Positions 7,943 to 18,386 of a stretch of DNA of 64,000 bases are shown here, in pieces; the first letter of the stretch is position 1; every line of letters begins with the position of its first letter. Under the pieces are notes generated by a model, which was not told where the DNA came from, ran no database searches, and saw only the letters and a list, made by a program, of their open reading frames with translations. Origin of the DNA: SB11 sp037968475 (GTDB lineage: Bacteria; Bacteroidota; Bacteroidia; UBA8524). The translations under genes and the position numbers were made by a program. The stretch lies in the NCBI GenBank assembly GCA_037968475.1, contig JBBKVO010000024.1, positions 1 to 64,000 on the forward strand, given 5' to 3'.

Positions 7943-8929
7943 TTTTAAAGCATTTAGGTAAGTGAGTGTTGCAGCGTAAACTTGGTTCCACTCAAAATAG
8001 ATCATTTCGTGGCCGGTGTTTTCAATTTTAACAATGTCGTAATTGTGAAAATGTTGTGCTTCCTTTTTGGCAAAATCAAAACCGTATGCCTTGTTTTTAC
8101 TACCGTATATAAAAAGCACCTTAGTGTTGTATTTGTGTAGATTTGGGGTAAAATCATACCCGTCTTTTTCGGCAATAGCAGCAAGACTATTTAATACTAC
8201 TGCACCATTTCTCCAAAATGGAGTTAGCCCGTTAATCCCTTCCACATTATCTTTTTCAAAAATAAAAGAAGACGAAATATTTAATTTATAATCAAGTACA
8301 GCATGGTCGTTTTCTTTACCTGTTATAAACTGATCCATGTATAAAAGATTACTCGTGTTTTCAGCAAATAATTTTATTTTCCTACTTCTCTCTCCATATT
8401 CTTTCAGATTATCCCAAGTGAAACCACCCGGTTCGGCAAATACAACTCCATTTACACTATTCGGGTAAGAATTAACATAAGCCGCTGCCAATATTGCCCC
8501 CCACGAATGTCCAAAAAGAAAAACCTTTTGATTGGGTGAGGTACGGTAGTGGGCTATAACTGCGCTTACATCGTCAATCATTAGTTGTATTGTATAGCTG
8601 TTTTTTGGGTGCCTTTTTGATAAGCCGGAGCCTCTTTGGTCATAAAAAACAACATAATAGCCATCATTAGCTAACTGCTTGGCGTTTAGCAGGCTTCGAT
8701 AATCACCTCCAGGCCCACCGTGTAAAAGCAAAACCATAGCATTGTTAGGGTTGCCAAAGGTTTCGGCATGTAGTTGCGTTCCGTTAACACTAATTGAAGG
8801 TAATGAAGGGTCTAAATCAACCGTTTTGGGCACTAAGTTGCCGGGCTCATTAATTAAATTATCCTCTTTGCAACCTATAAACAGGGTTACGAAAAGAACT
8901 GTAACCAGATAAATTACTTTTGTTTTCAT
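7940..8929 (-). CDS. Alpha/beta hydrolase lipoprotein (proline iminopeptidase-like)
   Basis: A 329-residue alpha/beta-hydrolase. A lipobox LFIG-Cys20 predicts a lipid-anchored envelope protein. The oxyanion motif HGGPGG (70-75), the FYDQRGSGLS motif (95-104) and the nucleophile Ser142 in GHSWG match the prolyl aminopeptidase/haloperoxidase-like branch. The C-terminal catalytic His is in ENTGHEM. The ATG at 8929 is selected over an upstream frame that adds a non-signal extension. The last codon overlaps the end of a MITE-like repeat. The substrate is not predictable. Confidence 0.88.
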   Translation of the reverse strand: MKTKVIYLVTVLFVTLFIGCKEDNLINEPGNLVPKTVDLDPSLPSISVNGTQLHAETFGNPNNAMVLLLHGGPGGDYRSLLNAKQLANDGYYVVFYDQRGSGLSKRHPKNSYTIQLMIDDVSAVIAHYRTSPNQKVFLFGHSWGAILAAAYVNSYPNSVNGVVFAEPGGFTWDNLKEYGERSRKIKLFAENTSNLLYMDQFITGKENDHAVLDYKLNISSSFIFEKDNVEGINGLTPFWRNGAVVLNSLAAIAEKDGYDFTPNLHKYNTKVLFIYGSKNKAYGFDFAKKEAQHFHNYDIVKIENTGHEMIYFEWNQVYAATLTYLNALK

Positions 8930-9059
8930 TAAAGTTTGTTTTAAAATTTTCTGCAAAGGTGGGCATATACAGCGCCTTAATCGTCTCACCTTGTAGGATG
9001 AAACCTATTTTGCATAATAAAACAAGCTGATTATCAGCCGAATAAAAGCAGGAGGGAGT

Positions 9060-10187
9060 TTATTGCTCTGTTAGGGTAATATTTATACCTTTAAGATACT
9101 CGGTAGGCGAAAGCCCTGTTACTCTTTTAAAATTTCGGTTGAAAGAGGCTTTGGAGTTAAAACCACAATCGTAGGCAAGGGCAAGCAAAGTAAATTTTTG
9201 ATTTTCTGGCTGCGTTACAACAAGCTTAAACTCTTCTATTCGTAGTTGGTTTATGTAGTCGTAAAAACTTTTTTGCTCCTTGGTATTTATTACCTGCGAA
9301 AGTTGGTTAACGGGCACATCTAAATCACGCGATAGTTTCCCCATAGAAAGTTCGGGATTTTTATACCACTTGTGGTTTTGCATTGCTTCAGCCAGTTGTG
9401 TATATATATCATTAGCAGTAGTATTTCCTAAGCCTGATTTTGTATATTTTTCAGTATTATTATTTGTAGTAGTTGCTAAAGAAACATCAATAGTTTTGTC
9501 TTGTAAATATTCAGTGTCGGGGTTTTTAAAGGTAAATATACCAACTTGTTTAATGCCAAAATAGCCTATAAAAAGGATGTATAACACCACCGCCGTAAAA
9601 GTATAATCATCAGTTCCAAAAATAACGCAGAGCCAAATAAGCATTATTCCCAACGTTAAATAGCGTAGCCAAGCCAAATTAATTTTCTCGGTATACGAAA
9701 ACTGGTTAGCAATATTTTTTTTATGTTTTGCTAAAAGTCGTAGCGAAAGAAAAACATACACTACCCCTGATAGGATAAACAAAAGATACATTACCGATAA
9801 GATTTCAGTATATCCCTCACCTTGGTTTTGGTATACAAGAATTTTATTTTCAAACGACGAGATGAAGAACCCTAAAAAGGGTAAATAACCTATAACAAAC
9901 GGAAGGAAATGCAACAGGCTTAATCCTTTTTTATAATGTTGTTGTGTAAGTGATGTACAATATAAATACAAAAAAGGCCCGTGTATAAGCGGCATAGGAA
10001 GATCTATACCTAATAAATATGGAAACTGAATATACTTGGTGCTGGTGAATAGGTAAACCGAAAGTAAATGTATGCCAATAAAAAGCAGCCAAGCGGCCAG
10101 TATAGTATCAGCACCACTTTTATTTTTTTTGCTTATGAGTATAAAAGCAAGAAAAAATGAGAAAATGACTCCCACAAAATATATCAT
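9060..10187 (-). CDS. AraC-family regulator with N-terminal membrane domain
   Basis: 375 residues: the N-terminal half (1-225) has about seven hydrophobic helices, then a linker, then a C-terminal AraC/XylS DNA-binding domain (about 275-370) with both HTH motifs, including GFNSKASFNRNFKRVTGLSP. Such 7TM-AraC proteins are common one-component sensors in Bacteroidota. It precedes the hydrolase gene on the same strand by 130 bp, so that hydrolase is a reasonable candidate target. That is inference. Confidence 0.9.
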   Translation of the reverse strand: MIYFVGVIFSFFLAFILISKKNKSGADTILAAWLLFIGIHLLSVYLFTSTKYIQFPYLLGIDLPMPLIHGPFLYLYCTSLTQQHYKKGLSLLHFLPFVIGYLPFLGFFISSFENKILVYQNQGEGYTEILSVMYLLFILSGVVYVFLSLRLLAKHKKNIANQFSYTEKINLAWLRYLTLGIMLIWLCVIFGTDDYTFTAVVLYILFIGYFGIKQVGIFTFKNPDTEYLQDKTIDVSLATTTNNNTEKYTKSGLGNTTANDIYTQLAEAMQNHKWYKNPELSMGKLSRDLDVPVNQLSQVINTKEQKSFYDYINQLRIEEFKLVVTQPENQKFTLLALAYDCGFNSKASFNRNFKRVTGLSPTEYLKGINITLTEQ

Positions 10188-10234
10188 ACAGCACAGTGTT
10201 TTATTAAAACAACCACAAATATATTAGTCTTCGC

Positions 10235-10768
10235 TTATATCCGTTGCTTCTCCCTGTCACTGGTAATCGTGCTATTATAAAACCCGTGCAAATCTTCGTG
10301 TACATCTTCAAGTTGTATTTGCTCTACATGGGTTTGTCGGCGAAGAGAGTTAGTTAAATAGTTAAACTCTTTTACAAATTGAGCCACAAAATCAGCGTCG
10401 GTAAACAGCATCACATTTTCGCGATTATTTCCATTAGCAAAACACGTAAGGTTGTACGATGTACAAAGCACTGCCGCATTATCCACCAAAATAAACTTAT
10501 AGTGCAGTTGCTCTCCGTTTTGCGAAAAACACAGCCTACCTCCTTTATGAATAAAAGTATTCCAAGGCAAAGCCTCAGGGTGGTTGTTTAAATAGTCGTT
10601 ACGGGTAACAAGGTTTACCTGCACACCTTGAGATAGTTTTTCTATTAGAAGGTTAAAAATCTCTTTATCAGTTAGCCACGATACTGCCAGTTTTATAGAT
10701 GTTTTTGCGCCGTGCAAATGCGCTATAATATGGGCGTGGATGTTTTCAAAATAAACGTTTCCTATCAT
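10235..10768 (-). CDS. Phospholipase D-like (HKD) domain protein
   Basis: A 177-residue protein with one complete HKD motif (His89-x-Lys91-x4-Asp96) and the downstream SYN...N..REN residues of the PLD family. A single motif suggests a homodimer, as in Nuc-type endonucleases. There is no signal peptide. It could be a nuclease, a phospholipase-like enzyme or a restriction-associated domain; the sequence does not decide. It sits between the flippase and the AraC regulator. Confidence 0.83.
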   Translation of the reverse strand: MIGNVYFENIHAHIIAHLHGAKTSIKLAVSWLTDKEIFNLLIEKLSQGVQVNLVTRNDYLNNHPEALPWNTFIHKGGRLCFSQNGEQLHYKFILVDNAAVLCTSYNLTCFANGNNRENVMLFTDADFVAQFVKEFNYLTNSLRRQTHVEQIQLEDVHEDLHGFYNSTITSDREKQRI

Positions 10769-10813
10769 ACTGAGTAATATAGTTTTTATGAAGGGTAATT
10801 TTTTTATTAAAGC

Positions 10814-12316
10814 TTATTTGCGTTTTAATTTAGAAAGAACGAAGCCAACGGCTTTGGTATATAAATCGTTAAAATGCGACGATACATTTAGCTTTAATAA
10901 GCCAAATGTAAATAGAAGTAGTATAAGTATTGTTTTTATTGCCCCATCTAAAATATAATAATGAAAATGAGGTAAAAGATAAATAACCAAAAGCACCACA
11001 GTGGCTAGTGCAAGTATTTTTAAGGTGCTTATTGAATAAGGGAAAACCCTGTATTTGAGCCAAGCAAAAAACATAATCGAACCATGTAGTAAAATAATAG
11101 TAGTTCCTGTTGCCAACGCAGCACCATTTATTCCATATATAGGCACTAACCAAATGTTTAAGAATACACCACAAACACCTACTACGTTTGCCGCTGCGGG
11201 GATGATATAATAGTGCTTTGTTATTGCTAGGATAGACGAATTGAGCGAGGTAGACATATTAAATATTTGCGCACTACCCAATATTAAAAAAGCAGTCGAA
11301 CCCTGTATAAACTTTTCACCATTGGGCATTAAACCAAAAATATTTTCAACATTTGCCCATATAAGACAAAATAGTATTAATGCTACCGATAACTGTATGT
11401 TGGATGATTGACCATACATTTTTTGTATCTCTTTCCAGTTATTAGCCTTGAAATTATCAGCAATTATTGGCATTGATATTTGGCCGATGCTTCTACCCGG
11501 CAACTCAATCATTGACGATAGTAATATGGCGGTGGTATATATGCCATTATTAAAGTCGCCATTAGGCCTTGAGGCAATCATCAACACGTCAAATTTTGCA
11601 AGTAACAAGCCACCCATACCACCCAAAAGGATAATAAAATTAAAACTAAAAATATCTTTTTTAAGACGGGGCTGTTCAAAAATAATCTTCTGACCTATAT
11701 TTAGTTTTCCTAGATGTTTTAAATAAAAAATAATAAATATAAGTACCAGCAGAAACAACAGTGTGTAAGCAATCAGGTAATAATCAAAATCGAAGTGGTA
11801 ATAGAAATACCCTAACGTTAGCAGGATAACAGCTATTCTAAAAAAAAAGTCTTTAAATATTTTTGGAACGACAATTCGAAGGTTACTTGCAGAATAGGAT
11901 TCAAAAATATTTATACCGCTTAGTATAAGGGTAAAAATGTATAGGTAAATTAAATAGTGAGAAAGTAGAGGAGAGCCACTGCTATAAAAATCTTCTATTT
12001 GCTGTTGGAAAACAAAAAAAACAAGGCTAAATGCGGCAGCCCCCAACAAGCTATATTTTAATACAAGTTTTAGAAGCCCATTGTTTTGGGTACTATCATT
12101 TTGAAAGAAAGGAAAAAAGCGAGATATGGTGCTGGGTAAGCCAAAATGAACAAAGACAGTAAGAGGCGCGGCAATATCTATCAATACCCTTAAAACACCT
12201 ATTTGCTTAATATCGAAACAAAGAGGCCAGATAAATAGATTTATAAGTACAGAAAGAAATATACCTGCATAAACAACAATACTGCTTTTTATAGATTGCC
12301 TAGCTACAATGCCCAT
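10814..12316 (-). CDS. Polysaccharide/lipid-linked oligosaccharide flippase (Wzx/MATE-like)
   Basis: A 500-residue polytopic protein with about 12-14 TM helices and basic cytoplasmic loops, resembling the oligosaccharide flippase (polysaccharide_synt) family that moves lipid-linked sugar units across the inner membrane. The N-terminal SIKSSIVVYAGIFLSVLINL pattern and a mid-protein helix with GLLLAKFDVLMIA support this. Unlike most Wzx proteins it is not surrounded by glycosyltransferases. A 3-bp gap separates it from a Trm112-like fragment. Confidence 0.85.
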   Translation of the reverse strand: MGIVARQSIKSSIVVYAGIFLSVLINLFIWPLCFDIKQIGVLRVLIDIAAPLTVFVHFGLPSTISRFFPFFQNDSTQNNGLLKLVLKYSLLGAAAFSLVFFVFQQQIEDFYSSGSPLLSHYLIYLYIFTLILSGINIFESYSASNLRIVVPKIFKDFFFRIAVILLTLGYFYYHFDFDYYLIAYTLLFLLVLIFIIFYLKHLGKLNIGQKIIFEQPRLKKDIFSFNFIILLGGMGGLLLAKFDVLMIASRPNGDFNNGIYTTAILLSSMIELPGRSIGQISMPIIADNFKANNWKEIQKMYGQSSNIQLSVALILFCLIWANVENIFGLMPNGEKFIQGSTAFLILGSAQIFNMSTSLNSSILAITKHYYIIPAAANVVGVCGVFLNIWLVPIYGINGAALATGTTIILLHGSIMFFAWLKYRVFPYSISTLKILALATVVLLVIYLLPHFHYYILDGAIKTILILLLFTFGLLKLNVSSHFNDLYTKAVGFVLSKLKRK

Positions 12317-12319
12317 GGT

Positions 12320-12490
12320 TTAAAAATTGGTATAGTTGCAGGTCTGCAACCGATGATATGAGGTTTTTGTCAATACTCTTTTACTATCCTTACAACTCAG
12401 TGGTTTTTGGGTGCTATAATACGTCAGCGCATTTTTACAAACGGGGCAGGCAAGTATGCCCTGTGTACTGTTGTCAATAGTGATGAACAT
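12320..12490 (-). pseudogene. Trm112-like fragment (possible decayed gene)
   Basis: The reverse-strand frame from the ATG at 12490 encodes 56 residues with ILACPVCKNALTYY, the zinc-knuckle signature that opens Trm112-type proteins and some SAM methyltransferases. The expected second CxxC is SCKDS, and the family pattern breaks down after it. Another frame continues with PHIIGCRPATIPIF before the flippase start, which hints at a frameshift. It may be a remnant of a methyltransferase once paired with the flippase, or a diverged small protein. Confidence 0.35.
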
Positions 12491-12663
12491 AATGTGCAAT
12501 AATACAACATCATCGCCATATAATATGGCTGTGTATAGTGTTAAACGTTTAAATCCGTGTAATAAAAAGGGAAGAGTTCGTCGAAAATAACACACAGTTT
12601 ATGCAACAAATATGTATTAAGACGCATCTTTGTAGTTACTAACACTCGGACTACACTTACGCA

Positions 12664-15600
12664 ATGCAAAAACAACCTATATATTGCCGGCTTTTTATAG
12701 CCTGTATTGCGTTGTTTTTATGTGCGCCAATACTAAGCAAAGCACAAAACCCTACCGCAGCATTTACCCAGGATAAAAGTATAGGTTGCTTGCCGGTAAT
12801 TGTAAATTTTTCTGATGCGTCTACGGGGAATATAGCTAGTTATTACTGGGATTTTGGAAATGGAAATAATTCAGTATTACAAAACCCCGGAGCTACTTAT
12901 ATCAACGCGGGAAGCTATACTGTAAAATTAGTAGTTACCGATGTTAATGGTAAAAAAGACAGTGTAGAAAAAGCAGTTGCAGTAACAGCATTTGCCAATC
13001 CCATAGCCACCTTTAGTGCCAACAAACAAACGGGGTGCGAAGGAGATATTATAAATTTCACCGACAATAGTGTAGTAACCTCAAATCCCATAGTATCATG
13101 GGCATGGAATTTTGGCGATGGAAACCAATCGGCACAACAAAGCCCTTCGCACAGTTTTAAAACCAAAGGTTCTTTTGCTATCAGTTTAGTTGTAACAGAT
13201 AATAAGGGCTGCAAAAACGCAATAAATCAGGCTAATTATATCAGTATAAATCAAGTGCCAGCCGTAGCCTTCTCGGCAGATGTAACAACCGCTTGCAAAG
13301 TTCCACAAACGGTAAATTTTAAAGACTTAACTCCAACACAATCAGGTAAAACGTATACTTATAATTGGGATTTTGGTGATGGGGGTAGTACCACCCAGCA
13401 AAACCCGAGTAACATATACAAGGCTTATGGAAATTATACAGTAAGCCTAACCGTTACCGATAATCAGAATTGTAAAAAAACACTGGTTGAAAGTGATTTT
13501 ATTAAAATAGGTCAAATAAAGGCTGATTTTGATTTACCCAAAACAACAGGTTGTGCTCCGTTTTTAATTGCTTTAAATAATTTAAGTCAAAATGTTCCCT
13601 TAAATGCCAGGCAAGTATGGCATTTTGGTAATGGAGATTCTATAGTAACGGCTGCTCCGTTATATCAATATCAAAAAGAGGGCACGTATAATATTACTCT
13701 TGAAATTAGCACGCCTGAAGGTTGTTACAACAAAATAGTAAAGAAAAACTACGTTACTGTTTTAAAAACACCTGTTGTTGATTTTAGCAGCAACGATTCG
13801 GTAAGCTGTGTTAACCCAACTACATTTAATTTTAAAGCAAATACTGTAGGTGCTACAAAATGGCGCTGGGATTTTGGCGACAGCTCGGTTTCTACCCAGC
13901 AAAACCCTGTAAAAAAGTATAAATATGCAGGTGTATTTACGGTAACATTAAATGCTGAATTTGCTAATGGATGCGAGGTAACGCAAACCAAAACCAACTA
14001 TATAAAAAACAACTCTCAAAAGGCATCTTTTGAAGTTTCAAAAGACAAAGGTTGTTTGCCTTTAATAGTTGATTTTAACAATTTAAGTGCATCATTTTTT
14101 GGTATTAAAAGCTACTCGTGGGATTTTGGAGACGGGAAAACATCCACTTTGCGTAACCCCACCAATACATATACTAAAGTAGGCAAATACGCACCTAAAC
14201 TTACCATTGTAGATTCGGCAGGGTGTACGGATGTATATCAATACGATTCTATTGCTGTGGGTATAAAAATTAACCCTGACTTTTTTGCCGACCCAAGACA
14301 AGGGTGTAAGCAAGATATGCGCAATGTGAAGTTTACCAACATCACCAATTTGGCAGGGATAAGAGTAGATAGTTTTAAATGGGAAGTAGGGCCAACAGAA
14401 TATACAAAAGGCAACGACCCACTGTACGTGAGCTATAAAGACCATAAGTTTAAAACCTCCCCCGATTCAATAGAGGCAAGGCTCATCTCAGTAGTAAACG
14501 GTTGTTACGATACTATGGTGAAGAAAAACTACATAGTGCTTTTTCCGCCTGATGTTACTGTGGGTTTTGTAGTAGATAATTGCAAGTTAGACACCATCAC
14601 CTTTACCGATTATTCATTAGGAGCAGATGTAATAGATTGGAGAATAGACGGAGTGCCTATTCCTGAGAAGGGACACTTTAATAGATTTTTAAATCCGGGC
14701 AAGCATAAATTATTAGTAATAGGCACTAATAATAACAATGGGTGTAAAGACACGCTAGAGTATGAGATTAATATTCTTAACCCTTTAGTAGCGGATATTG
14801 GTATACAGAAAAAAGGAATATGTGCTAACGATTCTATTACTTTTTACTCAAAAGATCCAAACGTAACCAGAGGGTTTTTATCTAGCTTTTCTTTTGATTG
14901 GACAATTAATGGCAAACCAGTTTCGAACGATTATAAGTTTACACGGCTGTTTCCTGATACGGGTCAATACGATGTTGGCCTAACCATTACCGATGGGTAT
15001 GGATGCAAAAAAACAGACTTGAAAGTAGATGCCGTCGCGATACAAAAAAACAGTGTGAATGCCAAGGTGATGCCTGATAAAGGCTGTTTTCCCCTAACTA
15101 CACAGTTAATTTACGATGCTCCGCAGGGAGCTATAAAAAGTGCCAAATGGTTGGTAGATGGTTTTCCTATTAACGTAACTTCTGATACAACCGAGTATAC
15201 CTTTAGTAACCTTGTTAATGGCATGAATACCATAGGGCTATTGGTAGAACTTCAAGCCGAAGACACTTCGGGGTGTATTATATCTAAAAAAAGCAGGGTA
15301 GTTATTTCTAGCGTTACGGCACAGTTTGCCAATAGCTCAAGACTCAATTGCAACAATACAGTCCTTTCTTTTTTCAACAGCTCACCAGCGTTAATGCCCT
15401 TTGGTTGGGTAACTTTTGATTGGACATTAGACGATACACTATCGTTTACTGCGCCTAGCAACAAGTATACTTTTACCCAAAGCGGAAATCACAATGTAGA
15501 ATTAATAGTAAGAGATACCGCAATGGGTTGTGCCGATACTGTGCAGGATGTGATAAATGTACGAGTAAGAAAACTACAAGCAGGTTTTACGGTAGATAAA

Positions 15601-17967
15601 GACCAAACCACTTGTCCGCCATTAACGGCTACATTCAGCGACGCATCAGTAGTAGAAAACACTTCGGTATCAGATGTTACATGGGATTTTGGTGATGGTT
15701 CAAACTCTATTATAAAAACCCCTGTAAAAACGTTTTTTTACCCCGGTAATTATGATGTGTACTATAAAATTTCCAACTCATCGGGTTGTAGCGATTCAAT
15801 ACTTTTACCCGGAAAGATAAAAATAGGAGGGCCTAGGGGTGAACCAATCATAGATAAAGATAGAGGTTGTGCTCCTATTACGGTTAATTTTAATGCTGTA
15901 AACACCAATACCACTGATATAAAATGGGATTTTGGGGATGGGGTAATTACTAAGGGTAACAACTTGTTTAATACCTATAATCGTTCGGGTACATACCAAC
16001 CCTTTATGGTGCTTGAAGATACAGCGGGCTGTACCGTGTTTTATCCTACAAAACCCATATTTGTGTACCCTTCACCCGTGCCCTTATTTACCGATAGTGG
16101 CAAATGTGTATACAATAACTTTAGGTTTATAAATCAAACCGATACACAAACGCCTGCCACTTTTGTATGGCGATTTGGCATTGGCGATACCGTTGCAAGT
16201 TTTAATGCCCAACACAAATTTGCCACAACAGGGTCGCACAATGTAATCCTTGAAGCCACAAGCATAAACGGCTGCACAGGCACAGTAACAAAAACCATTG
16301 AGATAATACCGCTTACTGCCGATTTTAAACTTACCAGTAATGCCGCTTGTATAGATAACAGCATAAGTGCGATTGATAAAAGCACAGCAGGATCGGGCAT
16401 AGAAGATTGGCTTTGGCTACTTGGTGATGGGAGAACAGCAAACGGTTTATCACCTGTATTAGAATATAAAACAGCGGGCACCTACAATGTATCACTTATT
16501 ATTACTGATAAAAACGGTTGTTTAGATACATCATTAAACCCTCAGAAAGTTATAGTATACGATACTATTCCGCCTCCTGTGCCATTGGCATACAGGGTAA
16601 CGGTAGAAAAAGACAATTCCATTAGGCTTGATTTTGCAGGATATCCTCGCCCTGATTTTGGACAGTATATTATATACAAAGCCATTGCGGGGCAACCCTT
16701 GCAGGTATATAAGTATATAAATGTACTAAACGATACGGTGTACATTGATAACAGCGTAAACCCCGATAAATACTCGTACACCTACAAAGTAGTAAACCAA
16801 AGCGTTTGCGATAGATTTTCTAGCGAACGCAATAGCCGAGCGCATACCAGTATATTATTACAGGGCACAAGCGATACCAATGCTACACACTTGTTTTGGA
16901 GTGCTTACGATGGATGGAACAAGGTAGAAACCTATCATATTTATAGAAAAGAACCGCGCAAAACCAGTTTTGAAAAAATAGGTTTTGTAGCAGGTACACA
17001 AACTACCTTTACCGATAGCAGTGCCTTTTGCGATGTTATATACAATTACTACGTTATAGCCGAAGAAGATACACTAAGCCTGTACCAGCAGTTTTCACGC
17101 TCAAATACAATAGCACTAAGGCCATTGCACAAAGAAACCGTAGTACCGGGTACGATAATAAGGGCAACGGTAGAAGACGATAAGAATATATTAATAGAGT
17201 TTGCCCCACCAACAGCCCCCGTTACACCCATAGAGTTATATACGTTAGAAAAATCGGGCAATGGTGTTGATTATAAAGCGGTTTACTCATCCCCAACCTG
17301 CTGCCCTTCTTATTTGGATAAAGAAGTAAAAGTGCACTTGCAAAGCTATTATTACAGGATAAAATGTACTGATTACTGTGCTGATATAAGCGCACCCAGC
17401 AACATTGGCAAAAGCATATTACTAGGCACGGGTATTAATGAAGAGGAAAATATAACCGTAGATTGGAGCGCATACCAACACTGGGATGATGGGGTGAAAA
17501 TGTACGAATTGGAAACCCAAAACGGTAGCGGTAGTTTTGTTAATGCAGGGGTAAATAACCTAACCGATAAAGACACAAGCTATATTGATGAAACAGGCAC
17601 GTATAACTATTTGCCCAAAATATGCTACCGAGTAAAAGCAACCAGCTTTAATGGGGTAATAAGCTACTCTAATACCGATTGCGAAAGAGGACACTCAAGC
17701 CTGTTTGTGCCCAATGCCTTTACCCCTAATGGTGATAGCTATAACAATACATTTGTTGTTGTAGGCGCGTACATCAAAACATATAAAATACAGATATTTA
17801 ACCGCTACGGCGAAAAGCTATTTACTGCGTATAATTTGGAAGATACTTGGGACGGGACTTTTAAAGGTGAAGCCGTACAAGACGATGCATACATATATGT
17901 AATAAACGCAGAGGGCATTGATAACAAACGCTACAACCTACGCGGTAATGTTACTGTGCTAAACTAA
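12664..17967 (+). CDS. Giant PKD-repeat surface protein with type B T9SS sorting domain
   Basis: 1767 residues. A signal peptide (about 1-27) is followed by roughly 14 PKD-like modules (about residues 30-1290), many with the WDFGDG core and an opening GC-P-V-F motif; some modules have degenerate cores such as WEVGP or WTINGK. Three fibronectin-like modules follow (about 1300-1675). The C-terminal 85 residues (FVPNAFTPNGD...IFNRYGEKLF...W-DGTFKG) form the gliding-motility-associated / type B sorting domain recognised by type IX secretion. It is probably a SprB-like adhesin exposed at the cell surface. A weak -7-like CATCTTTG lies at 12625-12632. Confidence 0.93.
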   Translation: MQKQPIYCRLFIACIALFLCAPILSKAQNPTAAFTQDKSIGCLPVIVNFSDASTGNIASYYWDFGNGNNSVLQNPGATYINAGSYTVKLVVTDVNGKKDSVEKAVAVTAFANPIATFSANKQTGCEGDIINFTDNSVVTSNPIVSWAWNFGDGNQSAQQSPSHSFKTKGSFAISLVVTDNKGCKNAINQANYISINQVPAVAFSADVTTACKVPQTVNFKDLTPTQSGKTYTYNWDFGDGGSTTQQNPSNIYKAYGNYTVSLTVTDNQNCKKTLVESDFIKIGQIKADFDLPKTTGCAPFLIALNNLSQNVPLNARQVWHFGNGDSIVTAAPLYQYQKEGTYNITLEISTPEGCYNKIVKKNYVTVLKTPVVDFSSNDSVSCVNPTTFNFKANTVGATKWRWDFGDSSVSTQQNPVKKYKYAGVFTVTLNAEFANGCEVTQTKTNYIKNNSQKASFEVSKDKGCLPLIVDFNNLSASFFGIKSYSWDFGDGKTSTLRNPTNTYTKVGKYAPKLTIVDSAGCTDVYQYDSIAVGIKINPDFFADPRQGCKQDMRNVKFTNITNLAGIRVDSFKWEVGPTEYTKGNDPLYVSYKDHKFKTSPDSIEARLISVVNGCYDTMVKKNYIVLFPPDVTVGFVVDNCKLDTITFTDYSLGADVIDWRIDGVPIPEKGHFNRFLNPGKHKLLVIGTNNNNGCKDTLEYEINILNPLVADIGIQKKGICANDSITFYSKDPNVTRGFLSSFSFDWTINGKPVSNDYKFTRLFPDTGQYDVGLTITDGYGCKKTDLKVDAVAIQKNSVNAKVMPDKGCFPLTTQLIYDAPQGAIKSAKWLVDGFPINVTSDTTEYTFSNLVNGMNTIGLLVELQAEDTSGCIISKKSRVVISSVTAQFANSSRLNCNNTVLSFFNSSPALMPFGWVTFDWTLDDTLSFTAPSNKYTFTQSGNHNVELIVRDTAMGCADTVQDVINVRVRKLQAGFTVDKDQTTCPPLTATFSDASVVENTSVSDVTWDFGDGSNSIIKTPVKTFFYPGNYDVYYKISNSSGCSDSILLPGKIKIGGPRGEPIIDKDRGCAPITVNFNAVNTNTTDIKWDFGDGVITKGNNLFNTYNRSGTYQPFMVLEDTAGCTVFYPTKPIFVYPSPVPLFTDSGKCVYNNFRFINQTDTQTPATFVWRFGIGDTVASFNAQHKFATTGSHNVILEATSINGCTGTVTKTIEIIPLTADFKLTSNAACIDNSISAIDKSTAGSGIEDWLWLLGDGRTANGLSPVLEYKTAGTYNVSLIITDKNGCLDTSLNPQKVIVYDTIPPPVPLAYRVTVEKDNSIRLDFAGYPRPDFGQYIIYKAIAGQPLQVYKYINVLNDTVYIDNSVNPDKYSYTYKVVNQSVCDRFSSERNSRAHTSILLQGTSDTNATHLFWSAYDGWNKVETYHIYRKEPRKTSFEKIGFVAGTQTTFTDSSAFCDVIYNYYVIAEEDTLSLYQQFSRSNTIALRPLHKETVVPGTIIRATVEDDKNILIEFAPPTAPVTPIELYTLEKSGNGVDYKAVYSSPTCCPSYLDKEVKVHLQSYYYRIKCTDYCADISAPSNIGKSILLGTGINEEENITVDWSAYQHWDDGVKMYELETQNGSGSFVNAGVNNLTDKDTSYIDETGTYNYLPKICYRVKATSFNGVISYSNTDCERGHSSLFVPNAFTPNGDSYNNTFVVVGAYIKTYKIQIFNRYGEKLFTAYNLEDTWDGTFKGEAVQDDAYIYVINAEGIDNKRYNLRGNVTVLN

Positions 17968-18017
17968 GCGGCAAAACTTCTTAATAAACCCTATATTTCG
18001 TTTTAGTGTATACGAGT

Positions 18018-18386
18018 ATGGGCATCAAAAAGATAAATATAAAAGAAAAGCTATCGCTGTTTAGCGATTATTGGAACCCGCGTATTGTGGGCGAGTTAAA
18101 CGGTCAACACATAAAACTAGCCAAAATAAGTGGCGAATTTGTATGGCATAAACACGATAACGAGGACGAGATGTTTTTGGTAATAAGCGGTAGTTTTGAT
18201 ATGGAGCTTCGCGATGAAATAATAGCACTAAGCGTGGGCGATTTTATCATTATTCCCAAAGGGGTTGAGCATAAGCCAGTGGCACACAAACTCGCCGAAA
18301 TAATGCTGTTTGAACCTGCAAATACCGTAAATACAGGCGAAAACAATCCATCGGACTTAACAAGAAAAACATTGGACAAAATTTGA
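18018..18386 (+). CDS. Cupin-domain protein
   Basis: A 122-residue single-domain cupin. Metal-binding motif 1 is visible as WHKHDNEDEMF (His, His, Glu) and motif 2 as IPKGVEHKP. This small family in Bacteroidota is annotated as cupin or mannose-6-phosphate isomerase-like, without a known substrate. A GTG at 18006 is in frame; the ATG at 18018 is preferred because it begins the conserved KKINIKEKLSLF segment. It lies 50 bp after the PKD gene. Confidence 0.88.
   Translation: MGIKKINIKEKLSLFSDYWNPRIVGELNGQHIKLAKISGEFVWHKHDNEDEMFLVISGSFDMELRDEIIALSVGDFIIIPKGVEHKPVAHKLAEIMLFEPANTVNTGENNPSDLTRKTLDKI

Noticed and set aside
14092..14445. Reverse-strand frame inside the PKD protein gene
   Set aside because: Antisense shadow of a repetitive coding region; no start signal or family resemblance.
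12664..17967. Tandem DNA repeats in the PKD gene as a possible CRISPR-like array
   Set aside because: Similarity is at the protein level (WDFGDG cores) with irregular spacing of about 240-300 bp. Not a CRISPR array.
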